Position numbers and translations under genes: made by a program. Positions 9,901 through 21,075 of a stretch of DNA of 64,000 nt are shown piece by piece. Numbering within the stretch: the first letter of the stretch is position 1; each line of letters begins with the position of its first letter. The notes beneath the pieces are model-generated. The model was given only the letters and a program-made list of their open reading frames with translations, had not been told where the DNA came from and did not search any database. Source of the DNA: Marasmius tenuissimus. Lineage: Eukaryota; Basidiomycota; Agaricomycetes; Agaricales; Marasmiaceae. The stretch lies in assembly GCA_029532415.1 (NCBI GenBank), contig JAQOTA010000053.1, forward strand, positions 4,340,001 to 4,404,000, read 5' to 3'.

Positions 9901-11151
9901 ACAACTCGGAAATTACAAAGGTAGAAAGTATCTGATTACCTCTAATTCAGTATCTTCGTGAGCAATAATAGGTCTCGAATGAGGAGTTGAGTCCGGCGCA
10001 GGAAGATTGATCGATAATCAACGATAAGTCTCGATTTTCTATCCCCTCCGAAGTCCTACCCATATTCTACGGCACCCAAAGTTGAGTTCTTGGCTGAGAA
10101 CGACTGAAATTCGTGCCATCTGTCTTTTATCGTAGCGCATCACAGTGATTGTGACACAGCTCCGTGGCCGTCGTGACGTGCAATTCTGGCCTGAATGTCT
10201 CTTCGTGAGGGGAAAACGAGAGCCATTGCTCATTTCCAATGTCCGTCCTGTTTAAACGAGTCGAAGTATTCAGTTGCGAATACCAAGTGAACTCACCGTG
10301 ATCTTCGAGCGCCCATCTCGGAAAGAAATACGAGGGGGATGAGGAAAGGACGGTGAAGAGCTTTTCGTGGAAGCACTCTCACCGACCTTGTCCTTTCAGT
10401 CGTCGTCACTGGAGGCATCAGGCAGATGCGTCCTTGCCCTGTTGACAGCGTATTCGCGTTCTGCGGTCGAATCGACCGAACCAGCAAGAGGCGGAAGCAG
10501 CCGAATAATCTCTCCGAGTTGACCCAGGGCTTCCAGGGATAGGCGATGGCTGGGGCAGGTTTGGAGTCTGGACTTGGCAGGTTTGTCGCTCCTAAAGGAC
10601 ATCCGCTCGAAGGTGCCGGTGAGCAGTAGTCCAGCCCCTCTTACACAGCGGCCGCTAAATTTCGTCCTGTAACCTGTCCATGTCAGTGTTAGAGCCATAT
10701 CGGTTTTGTTGGTAGATATTTGGCGCGAAGCCCCGGCCAGACAACCGATCGACTTGGCGGGTGCGGGGCTTGCTCCGAAATGCTCCCAATCCAAAGAAGG
10801 ACATATTGCAATCATTTCGTGGCTTGAACGTCAGACAATGTTGATGAAACGACACCGCCAATTGTAAATAACTGCTCTCTCTATTGCAATCGACCTCAGC
10901 TTTACGTTCCTCTACACCCACATTCTCGCCTGTCCAGGCCTTTCCCTGGTTTCGTTGCCCTTCTCTGGACTCTATATCACTACAGCACTTTGGATCTAGC
11001 ATCCCAAAGTCATCGAGCTTCGACGTCGACCCCTGACGGATCGTTCCCTATACAGCTTCGTCACCGAGCTTCGCCAAATCGCCCTTCCCCAACCTCCCTT
11101 CAGATCTATGACCCATCATATTTGACGAGGGAGGGAAACCACCTTGAGACA
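9901..11151. other. Intergenic segment with an unrecognised minus-strand ORF
   Basis: The part at 10060-10120 shares a CATATTCTAC-GGCACCCA block with 44365 and 53225, which lie between family X and CGS 3' ends, so it is a remnant of the same unit. A 139-codon minus-strand ORF (10396-10815) shows no known motif and has no second copy here. A run to 11151 leads to the NACHT gene and may hold its promoter. I cannot support a gene. Confidence 0.3.
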
Positions 11152-14100
11152 ATGCATCGTGGTTCACAACCAAAGAAAAATCTCAGTACGATACCCCGAA
11201 TGAATATAAATCGCGGTAGAGACCAGATTCATGGTGATAGTGTGGAGGTCAACAACATTGGGGGTGACCTCGTGCAGAACTTCGCCACCAGATCGCTCAG
11301 CTGTGAGTCTTCGTCGACTCGTCCCTCAGTGATGAGAGTATCTGACACAGGAGGTTTTGTAGCCCGCATAACCCGCAAGTTGTGGGATGCGGTCGCCGGC
11401 GTAGGAGCATCCCACTTGTCACAGCAGCAGTTTGACAGAGGACTTGAATGCCTCGAGGGAACTCGTGAAGAGGTTCTTGAAGCCATTTATGCTTGGTTAA
11501 TGTCCGAGGACGGGTCTTCTCCGATATACTGGATCTCGGGCGCTGCAGGGGTTGGCAAATCAGCCATCGCAATGACTATAGCCAAATCCTATGAAGGCAA
11601 AGGGTTGGCATCATCTTTTTTCTTCTTTCGACCTGACCCGAAACGGAACAACCCATCCGCCTTCGCATTGTCCATTGCCCACGACCTCAAGGTAAGGATG
11701 CCATTTGCTGAAGGCTACATCACTCGGAGGATATCAAAGGATCCGACCATACTGGAGGCTACGCTGGAAGACCAGTTCCGAGAACTCGTCTTCGAACCCT
11801 GTCTGCGAAATAGATTGCTGAGGCGTATTTTACACCAACTCTCGTTCGTACCCAAAGAACCAAGGCTGGTCATCATAGATGGCCTGGACGAATGCAGCGA
11901 CGAAAATACTCAGCGTCGGATTCTCTCGACCATCCTATCCTCTTACAAGCAGTCGCGCCACTTTCCCTTACGTTTCCTCATTTGCAGTCGTCCGGAGGCG
12001 TGGATCCGAGAAGCCTTCAACGAGGAGGACCTCCGTAGACTCACTCAACATTTCCAGCTCGACGATGAAATATTCCCTGATAGGGACATTGAGCGGTATT
12101 ACCTCCGTGAATTCAGAAATATTCGCGAGAGCCCTCAATTTGCTCGCCTTCCATTCCCAGAAGTCTGGCCTTCACCCGAGGACCTTGTATGTTTGGTAGA
12201 CAAGTCATCCGGCCAATTTGTATACGCGGTCACTGCTGTAAAATTTGTAACGCTTCGTTGCTCTAATCCCCTTACTCAACTTCGCACCATTCTTGACTAC
12301 ACCCCTGACAATCCCCCATCTAGATCGTCGTTTGCCGCCATTGACACCCTATACCAGATGATCCTCTCCGACCATCCCGATCCCGAACAATTACTCCCTG
12401 TCCTTGCTGCGATCCTCATACTTCCTCCTCATGGACTCTCCTCACCTGAGTTCATCGAGTTGCTCCTTGGACTCCCTACTGGAGAAATCGACATCATCTT
12501 GCGGCCCATGCATTCCATACTGAACATCCGCAATGCAGACGTGCCGATTACCGCGTACCACGCATCGTTCATTGACTTCCTTTATGACAAGTCGCGCTCA
12601 CAGTGTTTCCACATTGACAAAGCCGCCCAGCGTGATTTCTTTGCACGGCGATGGATACAGGCACTTGAGCCAAGGAACCAGCCTCGGTCGTAAGTATTCC
12701 GTCTCTCTCGGCATAACAAATCTAAACGGCAGCTTTTCCTTTAGCTCTGACGACCAGACAAAGTGCACCTTGTGGGACGGTTGGACGGACTTTTGCCTTC
12801 GCGTAGAGCGACCCAGCGAGGGGCTACTGTTCGATCTTCGAAAGATGGATATACTGGCGGTTTATATCAGTGTGGTCCTCATACATCACGAACGTGAAGA
12901 GCTCTCGTCCATTATCACTGGTCCACTTGAAGCAATCATATCTTGGCTGGCTCCGCTGGTGAGCGTGTTCTTCATCCGATGAAGGCAGTATGGTTTACTC
13001 GACTCACTGTAAAGGACGGGTCTCCACCAGTTCAAGTCATTCGTCATTTCCAGGTCATTCTTACGCAGTATAAATCGCTCCTCACGGCCAAATCCGACGA
13101 GAGGTAAGGTGTTCTTACCCGATTTCCACCCTTCTTATGACTTAACTTCTTAGCAACATTGATAGCATCCAGGGGCAATTGAGGGGCTCTCCTCGTCACG
13201 AGCTAGCCACACTATATCACCTTGTGCTTACAGCCCATCCGGACCCTGAAAGACTTCGTTCCATTCTTTCTGCAATCCTCGTCCTCCCACCCCATCTCAA
13301 ACCGTCCCCGACATATATTGGGTTGTTGTTTGGACTGCCACCAGGAGAGGTGATCCTTGCGTTGCAAGGGATGCGCTCGGTACTGGATGTCCGTGGGTGT
13401 GAGGACGAGATTCGTGTTCGCCACCCCTCATTCACGGATTATCTGGTTGACCAGAAGCAGTCGCATGAGTTCCATATTGATATCCGCGCTCAAAGACATT
13501 TCATCGCGCGACAGTGGCTTGACAGTGTCTCGGCTTTCAAGATGCAGATGTATAGGTATGGAATTTTCGATCATTTGTCTCCTCGACCGCTGTCTTGGCA
13601 TGTACTCAACGTGGAATTTCTAGCTTTGACGAGCTCTATGGCGATAGCACGAACTCATTCTTTACGGAATGGATGGGGTTCTGTACCACGAAGTTTACCA
13701 AACCAACTCAGCACTTGATGAATGGGCTGCGAGACATCGATTTTGCCTCTGTCTTCTTTTGCAAACACTTTCCAAAATTCACAGGGCGTTACCCTCTCCC
13801 AAGATGGTCTGATACTTTTCAGGCTTTACGCGCCTGGATGGTGAAAGTCGTTAGTGTACCTTACTTTTTTTTCTAAATGACCTCTTCGTGCTGATCACTC
13901 GTGATTGCTAGAACCGGGGATATAATTTTCCCCATTCCGTACAGGGCCTTGTGGAAAAACTCGAGAAATCTCCCAAGAGTTTTCATCTAGAACAGTCTTC
14001 AGAACCTCTCTCGGATGACGACTTGGTGGTTGCCGTCCTAATCACCATAGAATGGCCAGGGGATAACCGTCTGGTATCCGATGCAACGAGAAATTATCAA

Positions 14101-14626
14101 CGTCAAGCACCGCTTCGCATTAGAGAGTGTTATTGCAACATCCTACTCCCAGAGAGCGAGTTCGGCGATCCAGCAAAGCACCTTGCGTACCAGGAAGCCT
14201 GCACACGAGTTGCCAAAGTGTATATCACCGAGATTGAAGTGCTGGCCAAAACCGGCCACGAGTACGAGTTAGCTGATGTTTTTGGGAGTCTGGTGGACTC
14301 GTCGCTTCTGCAACGTTGTCAAATTAATACTGAGCTCCTTTTGTCCTTGAAGAATCTATTTGGATCTGTGCGTGAACGGCAGGAAATGCGGTTTCTCTAC
14401 GCTAGTGCAGGAGGAATAAGGGCCAGGTTGTATGACTGGATCGGGGTATGTACAGTGTTTCTCGTCCCAGTTCTACACATTTGCTAATTTTGTTGCTGCA
14501 CCTCCAATTCACCCGGGGTTTCTCTTTTCTGCATAGACTTTCCCGGAAAGTTTTGCTCAAGAGGCCGCGGGGCTAAAAGCACAGGTCAATGCCCTACCCT
14601 GGAAAAAGTGGCAGTTCAAAATTTAA
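11152..14626 (+). CDS. NACHT-domain NTPase (STAND/NLR-like), copy 1
   Basis: This is a signal-transducing NTPase of the fungal NLR-like type. The Walker A motif GAAGVGKSAI lies near 11545 and Walker B LVIIDGLDEC near 11870. The sensor-like LICSRPEAWIR lies near 11975. The chosen ATG (11152) matches the start position of copy 2 at 59605; the frame is open further upstream but without an ATG. After the NACHT domain comes a helical module (12340-12650). A second copy of that module (13200-13520) follows after several introns, then a C-terminal module shared with the kinase at 46.7 kb. Introns with GT-AG ends include 12691-12745 and 14449-14536. The last exon (14537-14626) encodes [10 protein letters not shown] and ends in TAA. 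The frame is intact across all exons I could join, given an intron near 11303-11358 or read-through there. Ligand and partner are unknown. Confidence 0.75.
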
Positions 14627-14919
14627 CCCTGATTCGCACCACCGCTATGTACTACGGGGTCGTTGTAAGTACGTCTGTATGCAATTGTACGGTATTCAAG
14701 AAGTTGTGGATATTGCATGACACAACTTGTAGTTCGGATACAAAAGAAGCAAATACTACGCCGAAAAGCAGGAAGTCCTGTTGGAGGATCCAATGCGCAA
14801 TGGGTGGGTAGTAGTGATAGCGAACGAAGAAGATAAGAACATGTAGTCAAATGCAAATCCAACGCGTGTCAGCGCGTAAAGAAATAAGAAAACGAACGAG
14901 TTGACTCCCGTTGGAACGA
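14627..14919. repeat. Duplicated 3' flank of the NACHT/kinase genes
   Basis: The stretch from the stop codon to the CGS 3' end is shared with 49247-49780 and 63045-63560. Shared blocks include CGCTATGT-GGGGTCGTTGTAAGTA and GTCCTGTTGGAGGATCC. No gene is supported. It is the spacer of the convergent NACHT-CGS unit. Confidence 0.55.
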
Positions 14920-17010
14920 CCCCATAACCCCACAACCGCGCCCCTCCTCCTTCCAGCCACCCCCACAGCCCTCTCAGCAGCCCCCACCGCCCTTCAAAAG
15001 CCCTCATAAGCCCCCTCTCTGCTCCCTCTCCACCCCATACCCCTCAGCCCAATCCAACTCCCATAATGAGCTAGAACTGCGAAAGGACACGCCAACGTAA
15101 ATTCAGTTCCCAGACTAGGTTCCTCGTAACAAGCTGAATCATCAGAGAAGGCTTCGGAAGCGACGGGGGAAGTGAATGTGATTGAAAGGAGACCGCCGTA
15201 TCTCCCGGTTTTTCGAGGCGGCGGGGATTGGTAGTGTTGGGGGGACAATATATTGGGTAGAATACTCGTTTGATTACCGAACGGGGGCGGGAGGTGAGGA
15301 AGCGGGAGTGAAAGAAACCGCAGATGGCTTCTGCGTTGGTGTCAATGACTTTGATGCGTCGGTCAAAGTCTCGGTCAAAGTAGCATTATTCGTACACCCT
15401 TCTGGATGTTCGTCATATGGTAGCGTAATGTCGGCTTGGAGGTTGAAGATAAGGCTTCAAGACGATATGGATGAGACGGGACGAAAGACATTAAGAGAGG
15501 GAAGACACACACCTGTCACCCATAACACTGGAAACTCCACTAAACTTACTGGCGATGATATCAGCATACGACGAGCCCTCCGGCATCTCATTAATCACAA
15601 TTCCTAATGGTCTCGTCGAAAACTCGTATTGATCTGCCAACGTTCGAAGTCGGGGTGTGGGACCAGAAGGTTGGACGGGTTTGAAGGGTTGGTTTTGGCT
15701 TCGTCGGAATTGTCGGTGCCGTCATCGAACAAAACAAGATACCATTCTTGGAGGCGTCGGTGTATGGGAGCCTACCGTGCCCTTGTGTCAGGAGATAGGT
15801 TTCAAAAACGACGATGAGCGAATTACATACCCAAAAGCCGGCGCAAGCGTAGACAGGACACTCCAAGTAGGGTAGCGTTCATCCCACCGAGATAAAAGAT
15901 ACGCGTTATCCCGTGTACTCGTACTTGAACCTGTGTTGTTGTCCTGAACGAGGATCTCCGAGAATATACGATGTGATGCTCTTTTGGCCGTGGTGGGAGG
16001 ACTACGACTGTATCGTCCTCGTCATCTAATGCCTCGCTTCCGCCGAGAAAAGCATTGCTTAGACCATCGTGATTTTGGTGGTCCTTTCACGGAATAGTGT
16101 CGATCAGAGACGTTTTGTGGTTACCGCGGCGCGGAGAGAATTGAGGCGGAGAAACGTCCGGAAGGAGAGCTGGGCAATGTTCCGCCAAACGACGACTCAA
16201 TATCCCACTCCCCACTCCCCACGTGTTGCGAGAACCGGTTTGCGAGTGGGAAGAGCACGATGTGGATGTCGAACCATCGATGCAGATCCGTCACCGCACC
16301 GAACACAACCGCTCTTGCTCTCTTGGTCGTATTGAGAGCTGGGACGGGTTTGCCTTCTTGGGAGGAACGGCTGTGGATGAGTAACAGTGCTCGGCGGCTG
16401 TTCTTGTTGGAGTGAGCACGTATAATTCACCCTATACCCCGACTTCATTTGAGCGAGCCAGAAATTCCAAAATTTAGCTGCGAGCTTCCGAACGAGTTGG
16501 GCGTAGAACATACCTTTATGCTGAGATGCATGAAAAACAACGTGGATATCCCCATACCATGGTGCCCATGCCTCGTTTGTCGCCTCTTCGTGCCCACCAA
16601 TATCTTTTCATGTAGGTAGAGAGAGATAGACGTTGCGTGAGAGGTGAATGGAGAAAGGGCTGAGCCCAATGCATTGGATGTATCAGGCATGGCGACGTGG
16701 TGGTGAAGAGGATAATCAAACAACGAGCGTGCATTGTTTGATCACGGAGGCGAGAGAGTGGGAGTGGAGAAGATCGCCAGATGGACTCTACGTGTCCACT
16801 GTCAGTTGATGACTTTGATTTGACGGCCAAAGTCTTTCAAGGTCGAGATGATAATTCCCGTACGTGATGCCGAGTCGTGTAGTGTCGGCAGTGGGAGTTC
16901 AAAACGAGGCTACAGGACGATATATTAGTCTCACTCGACGAACGGGGGGAAGGAAAATACGCACCCACCACGGCGTACGATAAAAGCCTCCCAGACCATG
17001 TTCACAAAAG
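14920..17010 (-). pseudogene. Cystathionine gamma-synthase pseudogene, copy B
   Basis: The minus strand carries CGS blocks from the N-terminus (AISVSLPT-like near 16640) down to the C-terminus. These are a VLFP block near 16250, the DETIRN/ADI-ASKFSG region (15640-15520, around the PLP lysine), NAEAICGFF near 15330, GGLLSITFTS near 15190 and PSLGTEFTLACPF near 15110. Many frameshifts and stops break it. As in copies A, C and F, a piece from the C-terminal half (about 17000-16800) precedes the N-terminus. It converges on NACHT copy 1. Confidence 0.65.
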
Positions 17011-17704
17011 TCCCAATTGCCTCGTATCGATCTGTTAACGACCGGAGGTTCGGTTCGGATAGAGAACGAGAGCTGAGACCAGGATTGGAGATTGCTATCC
17101 CATCAGAGGCTCGCTTGGATTCTCGCTCCGATCGAGGTTCTGCGTATCGTATGATGATGGGACGTTTTTGGGGGAGATGAGGAGGCGGTGAAACGTCTGG
17201 AAGGGCCAGGGTACGACTGGGAATGTGAATGTCGAACTTGAGACTGGCTAACGCTCTTTTTTTCCTTCGATAAAAAAAGAGTTGGGACGCTGGAGTCTTC
17301 ACTGCAAGCACCTGCGCGTCTTCTCTTCGACCAATCATACGCCTCTTTATATCGATGACTATCTTTGCCGGGTAAACCGATCCGTTTCGTTCCCTCGAAT
17401 GGCTACGTACGCGTCGTCGGGGGTACGAACATTTCCCAATGTTGAAGGTCTGGTCTTTTCTCTCTTTCTCGTCGCTTACGAGCGAGAGAGGATGGTATGT
17501 CTATAACCGTTGGGTTCTCGCCGACGAGTTTAGGGCAGAGCGACACGGTTTGTTTGAGCATGTAATCAGCATCGGCCAACCAGAATCCCAAATCCCCGAC
17601 TCTCTTGAGAGGAGGGCTTTGTCGACGCCCGATCATTGCATCACGTGAAAGCAGTCACATGAGCATGGTGCACGTGCCTTCGGGACTTGTTTCGTGAATC
17701 GTTG
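17011..17704. other. Duplicated CGS upstream region
   Basis: No gene is supported. Blocks match 2230-2420, 41690-41750 and 57240-57480, including the CCCCGACTCTCT-TTGAGAGGAGGGCTTTGT segment. This is the 5' flank of a CGS unit, cut on its right by the hAT-type element at 17713. Confidence 0.45.
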
Positions 17705-17712
17705 CTCAGGGG

Positions 17713-18541
17713 CAGTGTTGGTAGGGTCGGTGACTAGTCGGCGACTTTTTGAAAAGTCACGAGGTCGCCGACCGGTCAGCGGCTTTTGGGAATGTGTGGG
17801 AAAAGGTCAGCGACCTCCGACTATTTGGCTTTGTATACCTGCCCCAACATGACAACAGCGAGAGCCAATATTCGAATCTCAGTGAACGCGGCGTGCAATT
17901 GGAAGGATAAGTCCACGATAATCACAATATATCCTGTAATGTATTTACACAATGAAGCCGCGATGCCTCAATAAAAATCTACTCAAAAAAAGTGTTGACC
18001 ATCATCAAGTCCGATATCTATGCCATCTCTTCCTGCTGACTCGCGGTCGATTGATTCATAGAGCTCAAGGTCCTCATCAAAACTTTTCTGCCCGTACACT
18101 CCCTTCCATGTTAATGATCCGAAGTCAAATAGGTCAGCAATAGTGACTCGAATAGGGTTTGCACTCAACAATTTGGAGGTCATATTCATCTTCCCCGACC
18201 ATTTCCACTGTTCTCCGTGCCATCTCTGTCAGCTCATCATTTGAGTCAGCAGCCATGTCTCGAGACCGATTGATACCCTCAACATCCACCTCTAGCTAGA
18301 TCTTTTCTGGCTGTGCCGATGTGGTGAAGGCAGGTGCCGGAACCGTTGGCGGGGCGCAAGTGGGCGTCAAAAGTAATTAATTCCGGTCATACTGTATGAC
18401 ACAATACGTATGTGGACCGGTTTGGTCCGGGATCGATGGGCAATCAGGACAGGTCGGCGACCCGACCTCCGACTTTTTGCTGACTTTGATGGGAAATTGT
18501 GACCTGTCCCTGACCTTAGGGACGGCGACCTCCCAACACTG
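17713..18541. mobile_element. hAT-type non-autonomous element
   Basis: 829 bp with imperfect terminal inverted repeats: CAGTGTTGG-AGGGTCGG on the left, and CAGTGTTGGGAGGTCGCC read from the right end. It is flanked by a perfect 8-bp target duplication CTCAGGGG (17705-17712 and 18542-18549). CAGTG ends plus an 8-bp duplication are typical of hAT. Subterminal GTCGGCGAC-like motifs recur in both orientations. The inside holds only short frames. One minus-strand piece (17983-18189) is acidic and could be a transposase remnant, but this is not established. Confidence 0.85.
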
Positions 18542-18549
18542 CTCAGGGG

Positions 18550-19251
18550 AGAAATTCCGGATCCTTTCCTCTAAGTACCGCTATTTAAAGCCTGGATTCC
18601 AACCTTTGCACGCTATCATGAGTGGCATCGGTCAGCTGGTAGATCTCCAGGAAGCACATGCTCTCCTGTGTGGAATCTGGATGGATAGCTCAGACCCCAG
18701 GAGTTCACTGTTCAACCTATTCTGTTTCCTTGATGAGGTTTTCCAGGGTTTTTTGCTACAGAACTCCACCCTGAGCGCTGTGAGGAGCCGGCTTGTCAAG
18801 GCCGGGCAACGAGTAGCGCTCTTCTGAATTATTTTATTGTTTCTTCTGCTGAGCAGCTGAACCGGCAACGTACCGTTAGGGAGCTGCTCTGATCACTGTT
18901 GCGCTATACAAAGGTCCTCGGGCTAAGGCAAAGCAACTATGGTCAACCCAGTCAGTTTCTGTCCAGCCCGTTCTGATTGCCTCGTTATTGCCTTCGAGTT
19001 GAAGGCAGCTGGGGAGGCTCAGTTTGCACTCCTAATATATTCCAGGATAATTTACAAAGCATAGGTCACGGTTTGAGGATTGTCCTGGCTCTGCTGGTCG
19101 AGAAACAGGTTTCTGATGCGCTGATTGATGTTTGACCAGTGCCCTCAGAGTCTTTTGAACCGAATGATGACTATATCTCTCTGCAAGTCAAAGTGGTATG
19201 TGGTGTTACTCCTGGAGATAAATCCCTTGTCAGTTTCTGCAGTATGAAGTC
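18550..19251. other. Unassigned segment between the hAT-type and KDZ elements
   Basis: No gene, repeat partner or motif is seen in this stretch. A 143-codon plus-strand frame (18396-18827) starts inside the hAT element and crosses its border, so it is not a gene. The ATATTTT target duplication of the KDZ element lies at its right end (19252-19258). Confidence 0.4.
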
Positions 19252-19258
19252 ATATTTT

Positions 19259-19512
19259 CACCTAACCGTCCCACCCCTGTACTACAAACCAGTGGGCAGA
19301 ACTGGGCCGCCGGAACCATTTGGTTTGTGGTGGACTGATGTGGTCTGCCGCATCTCTCAATAACTTCCTTAGATACCCTCGTTATCCTCAAGATCTTTCC
19401 CTCATATCCTCTCAAGTCCTCTCAGTCATGCAAGCTCCCGCCCCCGCGCCCTCCCTCCCGACGCTCCCTTCCTTTTTTGACCAACGCTTACTCATCACCT
19501 CACACCTTCACC
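19259..19512 (+). repeat. KDZ left terminal inverted repeat
   Basis: About 254 bp, matching the reverse complement of 41331-41584 without gaps. Mismatches include two in the CAGAACTGGGCCGCCGG block. The short frames it contains appear at both ends because of the repeat and are not genes. Confidence 0.92.
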
Positions 19513-20121
19513 CGCAACAGCTCTCACCTACTCCGGCATTATTCAATACGCTCATTTTTTCTATCCGCCCCACCACATACTATTCGACTTTTTTCCGTCC
19601 TATACAGCTCCTATACCCTTGCTTCACCAACATTCGCTCTAACTGTTATCCTCTATGCATTGCGCAAAACGCCGTCGAAAAGGGTTCACTGACTCCCTAG
19701 CCGATACCGTAAATATCATAACTATCGACGATGACGATGAGATAGTTGAAATGGAGTCCTCTGGCGAGGGCCATGATTACTGGAATCTGGCCAAGGCCCA
19801 AGTCCGCAATATGTGGGAACGTATGTATCTTTTTTTCTGTTTTTCTCTCAATCCATCTCATCTCTGTGTTAGTTCTTAGCTACCAACGAAGAGATCTATT
19901 TGACTCCGCTGGCCATGGAATGTCTTTCTCCGATGTCCCCATGTACGACTCAAATGCACCTGACGACAACGACTGGAACGACGAAGATTTTCAATTACCT
20001 GTCGGCGAGGAAGGAAACATGAACAGTAACGCCGGAGGAGATTTCCACACATTTTTCAACTCGTTTCTAGAGGATGCGCCGAGGTGTGTCCCTACTATTC
20101 CTATATCATGAGACTGATACT

Positions 20122-20836
20122 TGTTAGAATCGTGCGGATATGACAGCCCGGACGGAGGTCCGAGCGGAAGCGAGCGGAAGCCGACGTGCCGGAATGGACT
20201 AGTCGGAGTTGGAGAGATTCCGACGACCGGAAGGCCGTACGGATGGCTGGACAATAGTCGAAGGTTTCGCCAACGACACCGTTGAGTTGAGTTGTCCTTG
20301 ACCGGAAGGAAAGGAAGATAAAGATGAAGAGGAGATAGAGATAAAGAGACGGAATGAGCCGAATGAGATAAACGGAAACCAAGTTGATTTTAATTCTGAG
20401 GAATACAAGTCATGAAGTATCTAGCTTATATATGTATCGATCTCCGAGACCTCCGAAGGGGTTCCGGCGATCGTAGTACCGAAGGTGAATCAAGAGCGGG
20501 AGAGAAATGTATGTACAGTACGGAATCCGAGACGGGGGGTGAAGTCCCGGAGTCGGAGATGAATCGGAAATGAAGTGTCAGAATGGAATGTACGGGATGA
20601 GTCATGATGGAATGGAGAGCGGAATGTCGGAATGTAAAGTATACGTACTACTCGGAAATGAACGGTGTATAGGTATCTCCGATCCGTGAGTACCGGGGAC
20701 ACGACGTCGGAATCCGAAGTCATGTTCCGGAAAGGATCGTGAAGGAAGAGAAAAGATAAAGTAGATTCCGAGTATCGGAATCTCCGGAAGGTGGATAGAA
20801 GCCTTCGGAAACCCCGGAACCGGCATGGATGTAACA
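20122..20836 (-). repeat. Gypsy 3' LTR
   Basis: 715 bp, nearly identical to 28208-28922 (differences near 20611, 20672, 20689 and 20697). It is preceded by the ATACT duplication. Confidence 0.95.
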
Positions 20837-20840
20837 GTAT

Positions 20841-20849
20841 CCCCCTCTT
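20841..20849 (-). promoter_or_regulatory. Gypsy polypurine tract
   Basis: The element strand reads AAGAGGGGG, then ATAC, then the TGTTAC end of the 3' LTR. Confidence 0.7.
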
Positions 20850-20961
20850 AAGGCTCTCGCCTCGAGGGCCGCGGAGGAAGTAAAAAGAAAATCGTAAAAC
20901 GTAAAAGTTCGGAAGCAATCGGAAAGAAGACATAAAACAATAGAATCATGACGAGTCGATA

Positions 20962-20994
20962 GAACGTTCTGGAACGTGAAAGAATATTCTGGAA
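20962..20994 (+). promoter_or_regulatory. Two perfect trimeric heat-shock elements
   Basis: GAAcgTTCtgGAA (20962-20974) and GAAtaTTCtgGAA (20982-20994) each match nGAAnnTTCnnGAAn, the binding site of heat-shock factor. They lie 30-60 bp upstream of a TATA box (21024) and about 80-115 bp upstream of the ATG of the antisense gene. The match is seen; heat-shock control is inferred. Confidence 0.65.
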
Positions 20995-21023
20995 ATCCAA
21001 ACAAGAAACAAATAGAAAAAAGA

Positions 21024-21030
21024 TATATAA
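21024..21030 (+). promoter_or_regulatory. TATA box of the antisense gene
   Basis: TATATAA 46 bp before the ATG at 21076. With the heat-shock elements upstream, it gives the antisense gene a complete-looking core promoter inside the element. Confidence 0.6.
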
Positions 21031-21075
21031 GAAGCGCACCAAGCGAATCCCAACTTCATTTCCCCAATTCCCAAA

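Noticed and set aside
590..17010. RIP-type mutation as the cause of CGS decay
   Set aside because: Decay shows indels, frameshifts and rearrangements; a strand-biased C-to-T excess would need counting, which I could not do.
19320..19700. Nearly identical predicted proteins at 19320-19700 (+) and 41152-41523 (-)
   Set aside because: They are identical because they lie in the terminal inverted repeats of the KDZ element; they are not genes.
20490..21042. Minus-strand frames of 60-150 codons in the gypsy 3' LTR and leader
   Set aside because: Biased composition from the repeated TTCCG motif; repeated in each LTR copy and lacking any domain.
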